Position numbers and translations under genes: made by a program. The notes beneath the pieces were generated by a model that was given only the letters and a program-made list of their open reading frames with translations, did no database searches and was not told where the DNA came from. Below, in pieces: positions 34,346-49,721 of a DNA stretch of 64,000 bases (position 1 is the stretch's first letter; every line of letters begins with the position of its first letter). This DNA is from Acanthochromis polyacanthus (Eukaryota; Chordata; Actinopteri; Pomacentridae), in NCBI RefSeq assembly GCF_021347895.1, contig NC_067113.1:44121474-44185473 (forward strand), given 5' to 3'.

Positions 34346-35689
34346 ATAATAGAATACTCAGGAAGATCATCGAACAACAGAAGGCTGGTCAGTCCAAACA
34401 TAATAAAAAGTCTGAAGATAAATTAGTCCAACAGCACCAGATAGTTTAATAAAAAGAATAAAATGCCACAACCAAGTAAGGAATAGAACAAATGGAATAC
34501 AAAAGAAAAAATAGAGGGTAAATCCATGAACACAAGACTGAAAATGATAATAATAGCAGTGATAGTAAGTAAGGAAAATAATTACATATGTAAGTCAATA
34601 AATAAATAATGAAAGAGAATAAAATGAACAATGACATAAATAAAATTAAAAGCAATGAAATGGGGAAAATAATGATAATAAAAATATATAATGCTTACAT
34701 GATGCTCTTTAAGACACTCAAAGATGCTTTTCAAAGTATCCAAGAAAACAAAAAAAGAACATAAGAAATATATAGTGGAGAAAAGAGCACAGAAAAATGG
34801 ATGTATTTGTTGTAGGCGGCGTTGAAAGGATGTGTCTTTATGGACTTCTGCTATTAAATAAGGGCATCAACCCAAGGACTATTTTGATTATTTCAGGGAA
34901 TAATTTGGATAATGATTATCACTATTCATAGGCTTCAAATCAACTGCCATCTTTTAAATTGAGCTTACGATTGATTTAGGCATGTACTAACTAAAAATAA
35001 ATGCAATTAGGATGCTCTTTGTGTCCTTTTACATTTGCGGATGGGTGTGTTATTTATGATTTATTTGAGTTGCTGCAAAAACACTGCAATTTCCAACAAC
35101 CACTTTCATTAAATGATGTTAAAACGTTGTCAAACCCAGCGGCTGACACCACATGCAGCACACTGGGTCGGTAAAGAGACAGACAGGCTCAGGAAACCTT
35201 GATGGATGTTTTGACATTCTGATGGACAGTACACCACTGCAGCTGGGTGTCTTTTTTGACGGGAGACCAGCATGGGCCAGAAATAGAAGACTGATGGCAG
35301 CATTAATGCAGGGCCCTATAGTTTCTATGGCAATTCATTGAGGACGGGTGCTCATCAGTTACGCTTCGTCAATCCAAGACTGGGCTACTGTTGCTGATTC
35401 GGTGGAAATGCAAATGTTAAATGACACTGATGACATTTCCAACCTTTACATCCATTTCCAGCCGAGCCACCTCAATGCAACTCTAGTTTAAAAAAAGCAT
35501 CTTTCTCCATGCTTAGGCTCAGCCAGCCATAGGAAGTGCAATACAGTGGTGAAATCAGTGGATGATGTTTTATTTTCATCAGTGTTCCTCCAGTTCTCCT
35601 GTGCTGAATTAAAACTAAATTCAAGTTGAGGTAACATAATGAATAATAATGAGAACAGTAGGGAACTTGGTTTGTTAGTCTACAGATTG
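34346..35689. other. No gene seen
   Basis: A-rich to 34780 with (AATAAA)-type words, then unique-looking sequence. I looked here for the 5' part of the dapk3-like copy and did not find a convincing match upstream of about 35690. Confidence 0.5.
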
Positions 35690-35767
35690 AAAGGTCATGT
35701 TGCTGGAAAAGAACATCGCCAAGCCCAGGATCGAGCTGATTGATTGTGGGATCGCTCATCAGATTAA

Positions 35768-37786
<2,019 letters not shown>

Positions 37787-37870
37787 TGAAGACCACTCGC
37801 CTGAAAGAGTACACCATCAAGTCTCACTCCCACATGCCTCCCAACAACACCTACATCTTCCATTCTTATA

Positions 37871-38237
37871 CTACCGTTCAAAAGTTTGGGGTCACTTAGA
37901 AATGTCCTTATTTTTTAAAAGAAAAACTTTTTTTTTCCAATGAAGACAACATTGAATGAATCAGAATTACAGTCTAGACATTGTTGATGTGGTAAATTGA
38001 TATTCTAGTTGGAAACAGCTAATTTTTAATGGAATATCTCCATAGGGGTACAGAGGAACATTTCCAGCAACCATCACTCCTGTGTTCTAATTCTACATTG
38101 TGCTAGCTAACGGTGTTGAACGGCTAACTGATGATTAGAAAACCCTTGTGCAATTATGCTAGCATATGAATAAAAGTGTGAGTTTTCATCGAAAACATGA
38201 AATTGTATTGGTGACCCCAAACCTTTGAGCAGTAATG
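37871..38237 (+). mobile_element. MITE with Tc1-like TA target, at the 3' edge of the dapk3 pseudogene
   Basis: The left end, CTACCGTTCAAAAGTTTGGG plus GTCAC, is inverted at the right end, GTGACCCCAAACCTTTGAGC plus AGTAATG. TA lies on both sides (37869-37870 and 38238-38239). The body (GAACATTTCCAGCAACCATC, GGTTTTCTAATCATC on the opposite strand) is an abundant fish repeat, and an inverted internal fragment is at 22281-22548. There is no coding frame. The kinase match does not resume downstream. Confidence 0.9.
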
Positions 38238-38239
38238 TA

Positions 38240-38620
38240 CAAATAATCATATTAGGCAGCAACTTGCATCAGATACTAATGTGCTTCACTAAGGTAAACA
38301 TAATAATGTCTTTATGTCAGAGCATGTTGAGTCAAAAAAAACTTAATGCCAGCATGTAATAGAAAAAAAAAATATTTTCATCAGTTGTTGGCAATTATGT
38401 TGATTATGCATTGGATACCACCAATCTAAAAAGTAATGTTTGACCACAACAACGACAAAACTAGTAATGCAACAGTTTATACTGATCTTGCTGAGGTAAA
38501 ACAACTTCTAATAAAATTCGGTTCAACCAACAAACTACAATTAGTTCGGGAAATTAGCTTTTCCTTTCCAGTCAAAGATATTTTTAATCACCATCTGACC
38601 AGGGATGCTAAGATAGAGGA
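38240..38620. other. No feature seen
   Basis: AT-rich sequence with no supported frame. Confidence 0.5.
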
Positions 38621-38670
38621 ATAGAATAATAGAATAGAATCACTTTATTCATCCCCGAAGGGAGATGAAT
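38621..38670 (-). mobile_element. LINE tail, reverse orientation
   Basis: AATAGAATAGAATCACTTTA then TTCATCCCCGAAGGGAGAT. The reverse complement is the CCCTTCGGGGATGAATAAAGTGATTCTATTCTATT tail of fish non-LTR elements, the same type as 18150-18216 and related to 147-250. Confidence 0.65.
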
Positions 38671-38734
38671 AAAGGAGAGGACTTGCTTGCTCAATGGTCA
38701 TCCAAATTAAACTTTGAATTTGTTGGGTTCTCTG

Positions 38735-38832
38735 TTTAAAATTTGTAAGTCTTCACATTACTTTGTAAAGTGCTATGAGATGACTTTTGTTGTGGGTTGG
38801 TGCTGGATAAGTAAAACTGAATTAAATTGAAA
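38735..38832 (+). mobile_element. L2-like LINE/SINE 3' tail
   Basis: GTAAAGTGCTATGAGATGAC then TTTTGTTGTGGGTTGGTGCTGG and ATAAGTAAAACTGAATTAAATTGAA. This is the recognised AAGTGCCTTGAGATGAC...TATAAATAAAATTGAATTGAA tail with several substitutions. Confidence 0.65.
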
Positions 38833-41715
38833 TTCCCACATCAAGTCATCGAGCAAATTTTATTAAGTTGCGTCTACTTCAGTTTAGTTTTAAATCAAGC
38901 AACACAGAAATCTGAATTTAAATTGCACACAATAGTAAGTTGATGCAATTACCAACATTATTATGGAAACCCAGCCAATGTTTGCAACTTAAAGGATTAT
39001 ATAAATCAGGAATTTAGATCACGCATTTAATTAAGTGGTAGAAATAAGTCCCTTAAATTACTTTTTAGACTGTCTCTTAAGAGAATATACTGTGTATTTT
39101 AATAGCTTTCCACAGAAGATGGTTTGCACTCTGAATTATACTAACAGATAAATTAGCATGTTCATATTTTCATACTTTATGTTTGTTTGAGCTAGCGTTT
39201 CACAGATTGTTTTGATATTGACTTGACATTCTGTCTTTTGGGGAAACTTGAAAAGAACAGTTGAATATTCACTCACTAATGCACCAAAATTACATGTAAA
39301 CAAGTTCAGGACCTATTTTTTTAAAATATCCCTTTGGTCCTATGGTGCTCCTGAAGGAAAGGATTTACTAATATTGAGGGTTAAGTGCAACAACAAAGGT
39401 CATTTTTGAGAAGAAATTACACGGAGTCCAGGAGAGTTGATCTAATTTCGTTGAGAGGAGGAAAGATTTTTATTCTGGGTTGTCTAATGTGACAATATTT
39501 TGTTTTCCCAAAATGGTCAGTGTCTTGTCCAACACCACAATAATACAATACAATATATGCAATACAATACCTGTGGGTTGTGGGGCATCCGTGGATTGGA
39601 CTTGTTGTGGCGCATCCCATAGAGTTTCGATTAAATTTCGGAGGTTATAGGCTGGGTCGAAGCCTCAAGCGCTTGGTTGTGCTCCTCTAGCCAGTCCTGA
39701 GCATTTTTTTTGCATATGTGGGGTTGTGTGGGCTTGGTGTACAACAATCTTTAGGTCATAGTAACATCCACATGAATGCCAAGACCCAAAGTTTCTCTGC
39801 AAAACATAGCGTTGTAACAAAATACTTTATGGTTTTCACTTCACCTGTCAAGTGTTGCAGCCGATCAGTGTTTTTACACAAACCAAACTGCAAACATCAT
39901 TACACAGACACAGTCTCACAACAACAGTATCAGCATGCACTCCCACACAGAAGCAAACCTCTTGCAAGCAAGTACCCACTGTACATACCTACCTGCTTGG
40001 TTACACATAATAAACCATCATATAAAGATAGCCTCGTTGCTTTCACATCCTAGTGAACCAACCACAAACAAAGCAGCATCATAAAAATAACAGCAGACAT
40101 TATATATACCATACATAATACATCATTTCTTACAGCAAGCTGAAATTGTTAGCGGTCTTTTGATGATGAAGCTCTGAAGTTTGTGCTGCTAAAATACTTT
40201 TTCCAGCGACTAGCGTGAAGCACTCATGGTGGTTTTTTGTCACGCTTTTATCTCCCTGCGCATATACAAACACATGCATATTGATACATTTGGAATATCT
40301 GAAAGGTTGCGAGCAAAGGGTTTGTGTCAGAATCCGTCTGTTCTCTTGCCATTTATCAACGCTTTTCCCTCTGACTCTCATCTTTGTCGTTTTTAATTCC
40401 GTCTTTGTATCTGACTTTTCTTGTGAAGCAATCGCGCTGACATTTTTCATCCACCACGATAAAAAGCAATGAAATTAGCAGGATAAACGGGTCTGCTAGA
40501 TGTCGCTGTTGGAAAAAAAAACATGGAGGGAAGACGAGTTGGCGAGTGACAGGTCTTGTGGTCTCTACATGGTACTGATTCACAGCCTCATATGTAGATT
40601 CATATTCACAGTGGTGCATATCAGCCTTATGTGTGCCTCTAGCAGAAATGAAAGGAAGAATATGTGAAGGAGTGCTGTATGCCAAAATGACAAAGACGGA
40701 GGGAGCGATAAGGAAAGAAGGTATAGAAGTCTCTCTTTTGCAGAGACAGAAATTACTGAAAGGAAGGGAATGAAGATGTGAGTGAAAGAGGAGCTGGGGA
40801 ATCGGAACACCAGAGTGGAGGGTGGAACTCTCTTTTCAGTGCAAATTGATCCGAGCGGCTATGGGTTTTGCTGCATAAGAGGTCCATATGTGCAAGTATG
40901 TGTGTGTTCCTTATTTAAATAAAAATGTGTTTTATAGCCTGTGTGTGCTGTATGTATAGTGCAGTTTTTTATACTATATGAATCCCTGCTACCACACCCA
41001 TATATCTGTGGAGGAGGGTTGTATTGGTGACTGTTTCTTTTCTTTGGGACTTTGTATGGTCCACATGTGAGTATATATGTTCTAGTGTTCCTTCATGAAC
41101 CCATATGACTGTATGTGTGTGTGTGAGGATGCATGCGGCGTGTGTTGTGGACAGGAAGGAAAGTAGGGTCGTGGTAATGGGGAGACTGAGGGCTGTGGTC
41201 TATTGGTCTATTGGTATTCTGGTTCTCAGCCTGGCAGACGGAGAGAGAGTCTCTGTGTGACACAGGAGGAAGAAGATGAGACGAAAGAAGTGAGTGACAG
41301 AAGCAGAGAAACATCTTATCCTGTGAAGAAAAGCCTGAGAGACAAAGAGGTAAGGGCAGGAACACAGAGAACCAAAAAAATATTTCTCAGCAGAGGAACG
41401 TTAACAAGAATCATCCTGAAACGAAGAGAGATGGAAAATAAAAAGGGGCAGGGAGATTTGATATTAAACCACCTCAGCCATTATTGTAACTCCTGTTTCT
41501 CTGTCTATCTGCAGCAACTTGTTCCTCAACCAGGGGAGCAGCTAGTTTTGTTGCTACGTAAAAAAAATTATGAAACCGTCACAGACCGTTGAGCATAGGG
41601 CAGGTAGGTATGTTTGTCACACCTAAACCTTCACTTTAAAAAGATTTACAGGCAACAAGTTTGTGTAAAATTTGGAATGAATCTATTTAGTTTAACATTT
41701 GCATATTCTGATACT
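38833..41715. other. No gene seen
   Basis: Unique-looking sequence with GA-rich (40620-40800, 41230-41460) stretches. The longest frames (129 codons at 41203-41592 plus, 111 at 39718-40053 plus) have no domains and follow base composition. Confidence 0.5.
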
Positions 41716-42250
41716 TAACCCCCTGAACCATAAGGAATTTCATGGAGTTTTTTTTTTTTTGCTCCCGTGGGCTCATTTTGCACTGCATATAAAGTTCTGC
41801 ACCTCTATGGAAATGGCACAACCATGACTAGGAGTACAGAGAACTCACTTATGTCTTCCGTGCAGGAAGACAAAGGAAGAATGCTGTAAATCATTCAAAA
41901 AATACCAAAATGAAAGTGGAATATCTTTGATGAAAATGTAAAAATCCTGCAGTCAACATGCACAACATCTGATTAACTGCCCACAGGTCTTCCCGAAAAA
42001 ATCCCAACTCTATATTCTGTAAGTATTTTATTGGCAACAGTCATATGACAAAACGTCAGGGATTCAGCTGTACTGCAAGCTGTGTACACCGAGCAGAGAA
42101 GACACACAAAGCACAGACCGCAAATCAAAATTGTAATAAGTAAATGCGTTAAAAATTGCTTGACAATCGATATTTTTTACTGGCATTGGCAGGTACTTGA
42201 AATGAAGTTGTACCTGTTGATTTCGGATTTTAAAATAATGAAACAACCTT
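41716..42250 (+). repeat. Dispersed repeat, related to 16262-16660
   Basis: Begins with TTAACCCCCTGAACCATAAGG, a TTAA-type terminus that parallels the reverse complement of the end at 16650, and shares an internal block order (see 16262-16660). Diverged, noncoding. Confidence 0.4.
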
Positions 42251-42292
42251 TATTTTTCTTCTGTTTTGATTTACACCATTAAAAATATGAAC

Positions 42293-42720
42293 TAGAGAAG
42301 CACTCAGAGAACAGAGTACTGTCAGAAATGCAAGATTTTTATTAGTTATTGATGATCTTAGATAACGGCAACATAGAATGTAGCCATTTAATAGAGATGT
42401 ATCAACAAAAAAAATGATCTTGCACTGAGCATAGGCATGTGTTTTGCATATGTGACAGACTGGCGACCTGTCCAGGGTGTCCCCTGCCTTTGCCCGAGTC
42501 AGCTGGGATAGGCTCCAGCACCCCCCGCGACCCTAATGAGGATAAAGCGGTGTATAGAGGATGGATGGATGTATGTTATGTACGCACACCGAATCACGAG
42601 ACCTAAATAGGTAGCGGGCAGAGAGAATTGATGGGACTCAGAAACACCCGCACAATTTAATAAATTGTTCCTTGTATCATTTCTGATGGATAAATCCTGA
42701 TAAGTCCGCAGTGGTTTTTG
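42293..42720 (+). mobile_element. Dispersed repeat, copy 2, split by a SINE tail and truncated at the satellite array
   Basis: The ordered blocks AGAAGCACTCAGAGAACAG, GCATGTGTTTTGCATATG, then (after the SINE tail) GTTATGTACGCACACCG, TAGCGGGCAGAGAGAATTG and AATTGTTCCTTGTATC match copy 1 at 33610-34261. Copy 1 continues for another ~350 bp. This copy ends at about 42720 (AAGTCCGCAGTGG), where the tandem array begins. Confidence 0.7.
42454..42571 (+). mobile_element. 5'-truncated SINE tail nested in the dispersed repeat
   Basis: GACAGACTGGCGACCTGTCC through CCCCCCGCGACCC to GGATGGATG matches the tail of the SINE at 1547-1893. TATGT flanks it at 42449-42453 and 42572-42576. Relative to copy 1 of the host repeat the insertion point is clean. 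Confidence 0.85.
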
Positions 42721-43596
42721 GACGACATACGAAACTATGACGATTTTTTTGTTTTGACATTTTGGAAGACATACTAAACTATGACGCTTTTTGTCCATGT
42801 TTGGACGACACACTAAACTGTGACGTTTCTTGTCCATTTTCGGACAGCATACTAATCGATGACGTTTTGTCCATTTTCAGGCAAAAAATGCCATTTTTTT
42901 GTCCATTTTTGGGCAACATATTAAACTATGACGTTTTTTGTCAATTTTTGGACAACATACTGAACTATGACGTTGTTGTCCATTCTCGGACGACATACTA
43001 AACTATGACGTTTTTTGTCCATTTTCGGAAGAGAAATTAAGTGCTTTGTCCATTTTCGGACGACATACTGAACTATGACGTTTTTGTCCATTCTCGACGA
43101 CATACTAATCTATGACGTTTTTTGTCCGTTTTCGGACGATATACTAAACTATGACATTTTTTGTTCATTTTTGGACCACACACTAAACTATGACGTTTTT
43201 GTCCATTTTTGGAAGAGAAATGATGTTTTATGTCCATTTTTGGACGACATACTAAACTATGACGGTTTTTGTCCATTTTCGAATGATATACTAAACTATG
43301 ACATTTTTTGCCCATTTTTGGACCACATACTAAACTATGTTGTTTTTTGTCTATTTTTGGACGACATACTAAACTATTAAATTTCTTGTCCATTTTCATG
43401 CGACATACTAAACTATGACGTTTTTTGTCCATTTTCGAACGACATCCTATTCTATATAGTTTTTTCTCCGTTTTCAGAGGACATACTGTATTACCATTAT
43501 TTTGTCATGTTTTTTGAAGACCAACTAAACTATGACAGTATTTTTCATATCTTCTGGACTGCGAACAAGAAAGCAGGGACAACATTGTGGTGAAGT

Positions 43597-43680
43597 ATTC
43601 TGAGCTGGAATCGAACCAGTGACTCAGAGGCAGTCCTGTTTTTGAGTCAGCCTCTCAACCAGTTGAGCTACCTGGGACCC
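43597..43680 (-). repeat. tRNA-like module 1 (Pol III-promoter-like)
   Basis: On the minus strand the order is GGGTCCCAGG, then TAGCTCAACTGG (A-box consensus, 11 of 12), GACTCA...TGAGTC (a possible stem), then CTGGTTCGATTCCAG, whose GGTTCGATTCC matches the B-box consensus at every position. A and B boxes start 53 bases apart, long for a simple tRNA but compatible with a variable-arm or tRNA-derived promoter. The acceptor-like ends pair poorly, so this is not called a functional tRNA. It belongs to a ~250-bp non-39-bp spacer module (about 43450-43700) with the blocks CATATCTTCTGGACTGCGAAC and GTCTTGGAGGACGTACTAAAC at its sides. Confidence 0.75.
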
Positions 43681-45016
43681 TGTTATCCACGTCTTGGAGG
43701 ACGTACTAAACTATGACATTTTTGTCGAATTTTTGAAGCGAAATGATGTTTTTTATCCATTTTTGGACGACATATTAAACTATGACGTTTCTTGTCCATT
43801 TTCGGACAATATACTAAAATATGACATTTTTTGCCCATTTTTGGACCACATACTAAACTATGATGTTTTTTGTCCATTTTCGGACGACATACTAAACTAT
43901 GACGTTTGTTGTTCGTTTTCGAACGACATACTATACTATGACTTTTTTGTCCATTTTCGGACGACATACTAAACTATGACCCTTTATGTCCATTTTCGAA
44001 CGACATGCTAAACTATGACATTTTTGTCAATTCTCGGACGACATACTAAACTATGACATTTTTGTCCATTTTCGGAAGACATACTGAACTATGACTTTTT
44101 TGTCCATTTTCAGGCAAAAAAATGCCATTTTTTGTCCATTTTTGGGCAACATATTAAACTATGACGTTTTTTGTCAATTTTTGGACAACATACTGAACTA
44201 TGACGTTGTTGTCCATTCTCGGACGACATACTAAACTATGACGTTTTTTGTCCATTTTCGGAAGAGAAATTAAGTGCTTTGTCCATTTTCGGACGACATA
44301 CTGAACTATGACGTTTTTGTCCATTCTCGGACGACATACTAATCTATGACGTTTTTTGTCCGTTTTCGGACGATATACTAAACTATGCCATTTTTTTGTT
44401 CATTTTTGGACCACACTAAACTATGATGTTTTTTGTCCATTGTCGTGCAACATACTAATCTATGACGTTTTTGTCCATTTTCGGGCAAAAAATGCCATTT
44501 TTTGTCCATTTTTGGGCAACATATTAAACTATGACGTTTTTTTGTCCGTTTTCGGACGACATATTAAACTATGACGTTTCTTGTCCATTTTGGGACGTCA
44601 TACTAAACTATGACGTTTTTGTCCATTTTTGGAAGAGAAATGATGTTTTATGTCCATTTTTGGACGACATACTAAACTATGACGGTTTTTGTCCATTTTC
44701 GAATGATATACTAAACTATGACATTTTTTGCCCATTTTTGGACCACATACTAAACTATGTTGTTTTTTGTCTATTTTTGGACGACATACTAAACTATTAA
44801 ATTTCTTGTCCATTTTCATGCGACATACTAAACTATGACGTTTTTTGTCCATTTTCGAACGACATCCTATTCTATATAGTTTTTTCTCCGTTTTCAGAGG
44901 ACATACTGTATTACCATTATTTTGTCATGTTTTTTGAAGACCAACTAAACTATGACAGTATTTTTCATATCTTCTGGACTGCGAACAAGAAAGCAGGGAC
45001 AACATTTTGGTGAAGT

Positions 45017-45100
45017 ATCCTGAGCTGGAATCGAACCAGTGACTCAGAGGCAGTCCTGTTTTTGAGTCAGCCTCTCAACCAGTTGAGCTACCTGGGACCC
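45017..45100 (-). repeat. tRNA-like module 2
   Basis: Same as module 1, with a perfect B box GGTTCGATTCC and A box TAGCTCAACTGG. It ends 1420 bp after module 1. Confidence 0.75.
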
Positions 45101-46586
45101 TGTTATCCACGTCTTGGAGGACGTACTAAACTATGACATTTTTGTCGAATTTTTGAAGCGAAATGATGTTTTTTATCCATTTTTGGACGACATATTAAAC
45201 TATGACGTTTCTTGTCCATTTTCGGACAATATACTAAAATATGACATTTTTTGCCCATTTTTGGACCACATACTAAACTATGATGTTTTTTGTCCATTTT
45301 CGGACGACATACTAAACTATGACGTTTGTTGTTCGTTTTCGAACGACATACTATACTATGACTTTTTTGTCCATTTTCGGACGACATACTAAACTATGAC
45401 CCTTTATGTCCATTTTCGAACGACATGCTAAACTATGACATTTTTGTCAATTCTCGGACGACATACTAAACTATGACATTTTTGTCCATTTTCGGAAGAC
45501 ATACTGAACTATGACTTTTTTGTCCATTTTCAGGCAAAAAAATGCCATTTTTTTGTCCATTTTTGGGCAACATATTAAACTATGACGTTTTTTGTCAATT
45601 TTTGGACAACATACTGAACTATGACGTTGTTGTCCATTCTCGGACGACATACTAAACTATGACGTTTTTTGTCCATTTTCGGAAGAGAAATTAAGTGCTT
45701 TGTCCATTTTCGGACGACATACTGAACTATGACGTTTTTGTCCATTCTCGGACGACATACTAATCTATGACGTTTTTTGTCCGTTTTCGGACGATATACT
45801 AAACTATGACATTTTTTTGTTCATTTTTGGACCACACACTAAACTATGATGTTTTTTGTCCATTGTCGTGCAACATACTAATCTATGACGTTTTTGTCCA
45901 TTTTCGGAAGAGAAATTAAGTGGTTTGTCCATTTTCGGACGACATACTGAACTATGACGTTTTTGTCCATTCTCGGACGACATACTAATCTATGATGTTT
46001 TTTGTCCATTGTCGTGCAACATACTAATCTATGACGTTTTTGTCCATTTTCGGGCAAAAAATGCCATTTTTTTGTCCATTTTTGGGCAACATATTAAACT
46101 ATGACGTTTTTTTGTCCGTTTTCGGACGACATATTAAACTATGACGTTTCTTGTCCATTTTGGGACGTCATACTAAACTATGACGTTTTTGTCCATTTTT
46201 GGAAGAGAAATGATGTTTTATGTCCATTTTTGGACGACATACTAAACTATGACGGTTTTTGTCCATTTTCGAACGATATACTAAACTATGACATTTTTTG
46301 CCCATTTTTGGACCACATACTAAACTATGTTGTTTTTTGTCTATTTTCGAACGACATACTAAACTATTAAATTTCTTGTCCATTTTCATGTGACATACTA
46401 AACTATGACGTTTTTTGTCCATTTTCGAACGACATCCTATTCTATATAGTTTTTTCTCCGTTTTCAGAGGACATACTGTATTACCATTATTTTGTCATGT
46501 TTTTTGAAGACCAACTAAACTATGACAGTATTTTTCATATCTTCTGGACTGCGAACAAGAAAGCAGGGACAACATTGTGGTGAAGT

Positions 46587-46670
46587 ATCCTGAGCTGGAA
46601 TCGAACCAGTGACTCAGAGGCAGTCCTGTTTATGAGTCAGCCTCTCAACCAGTTGAGCTACCTGGGACCC
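46587..46670 (-). repeat. tRNA-like module 3
   Basis: Same boxes as module 1; one change (TTTATGAG for TTTTTGAG on plus). Ends 1570 bp after module 2. Confidence 0.75.
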
Positions 46671-49637
46671 TGTTATCCACGTCTTGGAGGACGTACTAAA
46701 CTATGACATTTTTGTCGATTTTTTGAAGCGAAATGATGTTTTTTATCCATTTTTGGACGACATATTAAACTATGACGTTTCTTGTCCATTTTCGGACAAT
46801 ATACTAAAATATGACATTTTATGCCCATTTTTGGACCACATACTAAACTATGATGTTTTTTGTCCATTTTCGGACGACATACTAAACTATGACGTTTTAT
46901 GTCCATTTTCGGAAGAGAAATGAAGTGCTTTGTCCATTTTCGGACGACATACTATATTATGACGTTTTTTTGACGATTTTTGGATGACATATTAAACCAT
47001 GACGTTTTTTGTACATTTTCGCATGACATACTGAACTATGACGTTTTATTTTCAATTTTTGGACAAAAAATTAAGTTTTTGTCCATTGTCAGATGACATA
47101 CTCAACTATAACAATTCTTGTCCATTTTTGGACGACATACTAAACGATGATGTTTTTTGTCCATTTTCGGACGACATACTAAACGATGACCCTTTCTGTC
47201 CATTTTCGGATGACATACGAAACGATGACATTTTTGTTCATTTTCGTGCGACATACTAAACTATGACATTTTGTCCGTTTTCGGACGACATACTAAACTA
47301 TGACGTTTTTGTCCATTTTTGGAAGAGAAATGATGTTTTTTGTCCATTTTGGACGACATATTAAACTATGACGTTTTTTGTCCATTTTCGTGCGATATAC
47401 TAAACTATGACATTTTTTTTGTTCATTTTTGGACAACATACTAAACTATGACCCTTTTTGTCCATTTTCGAACGACATACTAAACTATGACATTTTTGTC
47501 CATTTTCGGACGACATACTAAACTATGACGTTTTTTGTCCATTTTCGGAAGAGAAATGAAGTGCTTTGTCCATTTTCGGACGACATACTATATTATGACG
47601 TTTTTTTGACGATTTTTGGATGACATATTAAACCATGACGTTTTTTGTCCATTTTCGGACGACATACTAAACTATGGCGTTTTTTTGTCCATTTTCGGAT
47701 GACATACTGAACTATGACGTTTCTTGTCCATTTTCGGACATCATACTAAACTATGACGTTTTTTGTCCATTTTCGGACGATATACTAAACTATGACATTT
47801 TTTTTGTTCATTTTTGGACCACACACTAAACTATGATGTTTTTTGTCCATTTTCGTGCGACATACTAAACTCTGACTTTTTTTGTCCATTTTCGGACAAC
47901 ATACTAAACTATGACCCTTTTTGTCCATTTTCGAACGACATACTAAACTATGACATTTTTGTCCATTTTCGGACGACATACTAAACTATGACGTTTTTTG
48001 TCCATTTTCGGAAGAGAAATGAAGTGCTTTGTCCATTTTCGGACGACATACTATATTATGACGTTTTTTTGACGATTTTTGGATGACATATTAAACCATG
48101 ACGTTTTTTGTCCATTTTCGGACGACATACTAAACTATGGCGTTTTTTTGTCCATTTTCGGATGACATACTGAACTATGACGTTTCTTGTCCATTTTTGG
48201 ACAACATACCAAACTATGATGTTTTTTGTCCATTTTCGTGCGACATACTAAACTCTGACTTTTTTTGTCCATTTTCGGATGTCATACTAAACTATGATGT
48301 TTTTGACCATTTTCGGACAACATACTAAACTATGACCCTTTTTGTCCATTTTCGAACAACATACTAAACTATGACGATTTCGTTCATTTTCGGACGACAT
48401 ACTGAACTATGACTTTTTTTTGTCAATTCTCGGACGACATACTAAACTATGACATTTTTGTCCATTTTTGGACGACATACTAAACTATGACGTTTTTTGT
48501 CCATTTTCGGAAGAGAAATGAAGTGCTTTGTCCATTTTCGGACGACATACTATATTATGACGTTTTTTTGACGATTTTTGGATGACATATTAAACCATGA
48601 CGTTTTTTGTACATTTTCGGATGACATACTGAACTATGACGTTTTATTTTCAATTTTTGGACAAAAAATTAAGTTTTTGTCCATTGTCAGATGACATACT
48701 CAAATATAACAATTCTTGTCCATTTTTGGACGACATACTAAACGATGATGTTTTTTGTCCATTTTCGGACGACATACTAAACTATGACCCTTTCTGTCCA
48801 TTTTCGGATGACATACGAAACGATGACATTTTTGTCCATTTTCGTGCGACATACTAAACTATGACATTTTTGTCCGTTTTCGGACGACATACGAAACTAT
48901 GACGAATTTGTCCATTTTTGGAAGAGAAATGATGTTTTTTGTCCATTTTTGGACAACATATTAAACTATGACGTTTTTTGTCCATTTTCGTATGATATAC
49001 TAAACTATGACGTTTATTGCCCATTTTTGGACAACATACCAAACTATGATGTTTTTTGTCCATTTTCGTGCGACATACTAAACGATGACCCTTTCTGTCC
49101 ATTTTCGGATGACATACGAAATGATGACATTTTTGTCCATTTTCGTGCGACATACGAAACTATGACGTTTTTGTCCATTTTTGGAAGAGAAATGATGTTT
49201 TTTGTCCATTTTTGGACGACATATTAAACTATGACGTTTTTTGTCCATTTTGGGATGTCATACGAAACTATGACATTTTTGTCCATTTTTGGAAGAGAAA
49301 TGACGTTTTTTGTCCATTTTTGGACGACATACTAAACTATGACGTTTTTTGTCCATTTTTGGACCACATACTAAACTATGATGTTTTTTGTCTATTTTCG
49401 GACGACATACTAAACTATTATGTTTCTTGTCCATTTTCGTGCGACATACTAAACTATGACGTTTGTTGTCCATTTTCGAAGAACATCCTGTTCTATATCG
49501 TTTTTTCTCCGTTTTCAGAGGACATACTGTATTACCATTATTTTGTCATGTTTTTTGAAGACCAACTAAACAATAACAGTATTTTTCATATCTTCTGGAC
49601 TGCGAACAAGAAAGCCGGGACAACATTGTTGTGAAGT

Positions 49638-49721
49638 ATCCTGAGCTGGAATCGAACCAGTGACTCAGAGGTAGTCCTGTTTTTGAGTCAGCCTCTCAAC
49701 CAGTTGAGCTACCTGGGACCC
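49638..49721 (-). repeat. tRNA-like module 4
   Basis: Same boxes as module 1; on plus GGTAGTCC replaces GGCAGTCC. Ends 3051 bp after module 3. Confidence 0.75.

Larger units (their letters stand above)
43681..46670 (+). repeat. Higher-order block pair A (1420 and 1570 bp)
   Basis: 43681-45100 and 45101-46670 start with the same text (TGTTATCCACGTCTTGGAGG) and remain nearly identical for hundreds of bases, each ending in a tRNA-like module. The second has about 150 bp of extra 39-bp units (around 45880-46030). The part before module 1 (42880-43680) is a truncated version of the same block. Confidence 0.88.

Noticed and set aside
43597..43680. Functional tRNA gene
   Set aside because: The A and B boxes are good but the acceptor-like ends pair poorly, the A-to-B distance is long and no clear anticodon arm forms. 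It is better described as tRNA-like.
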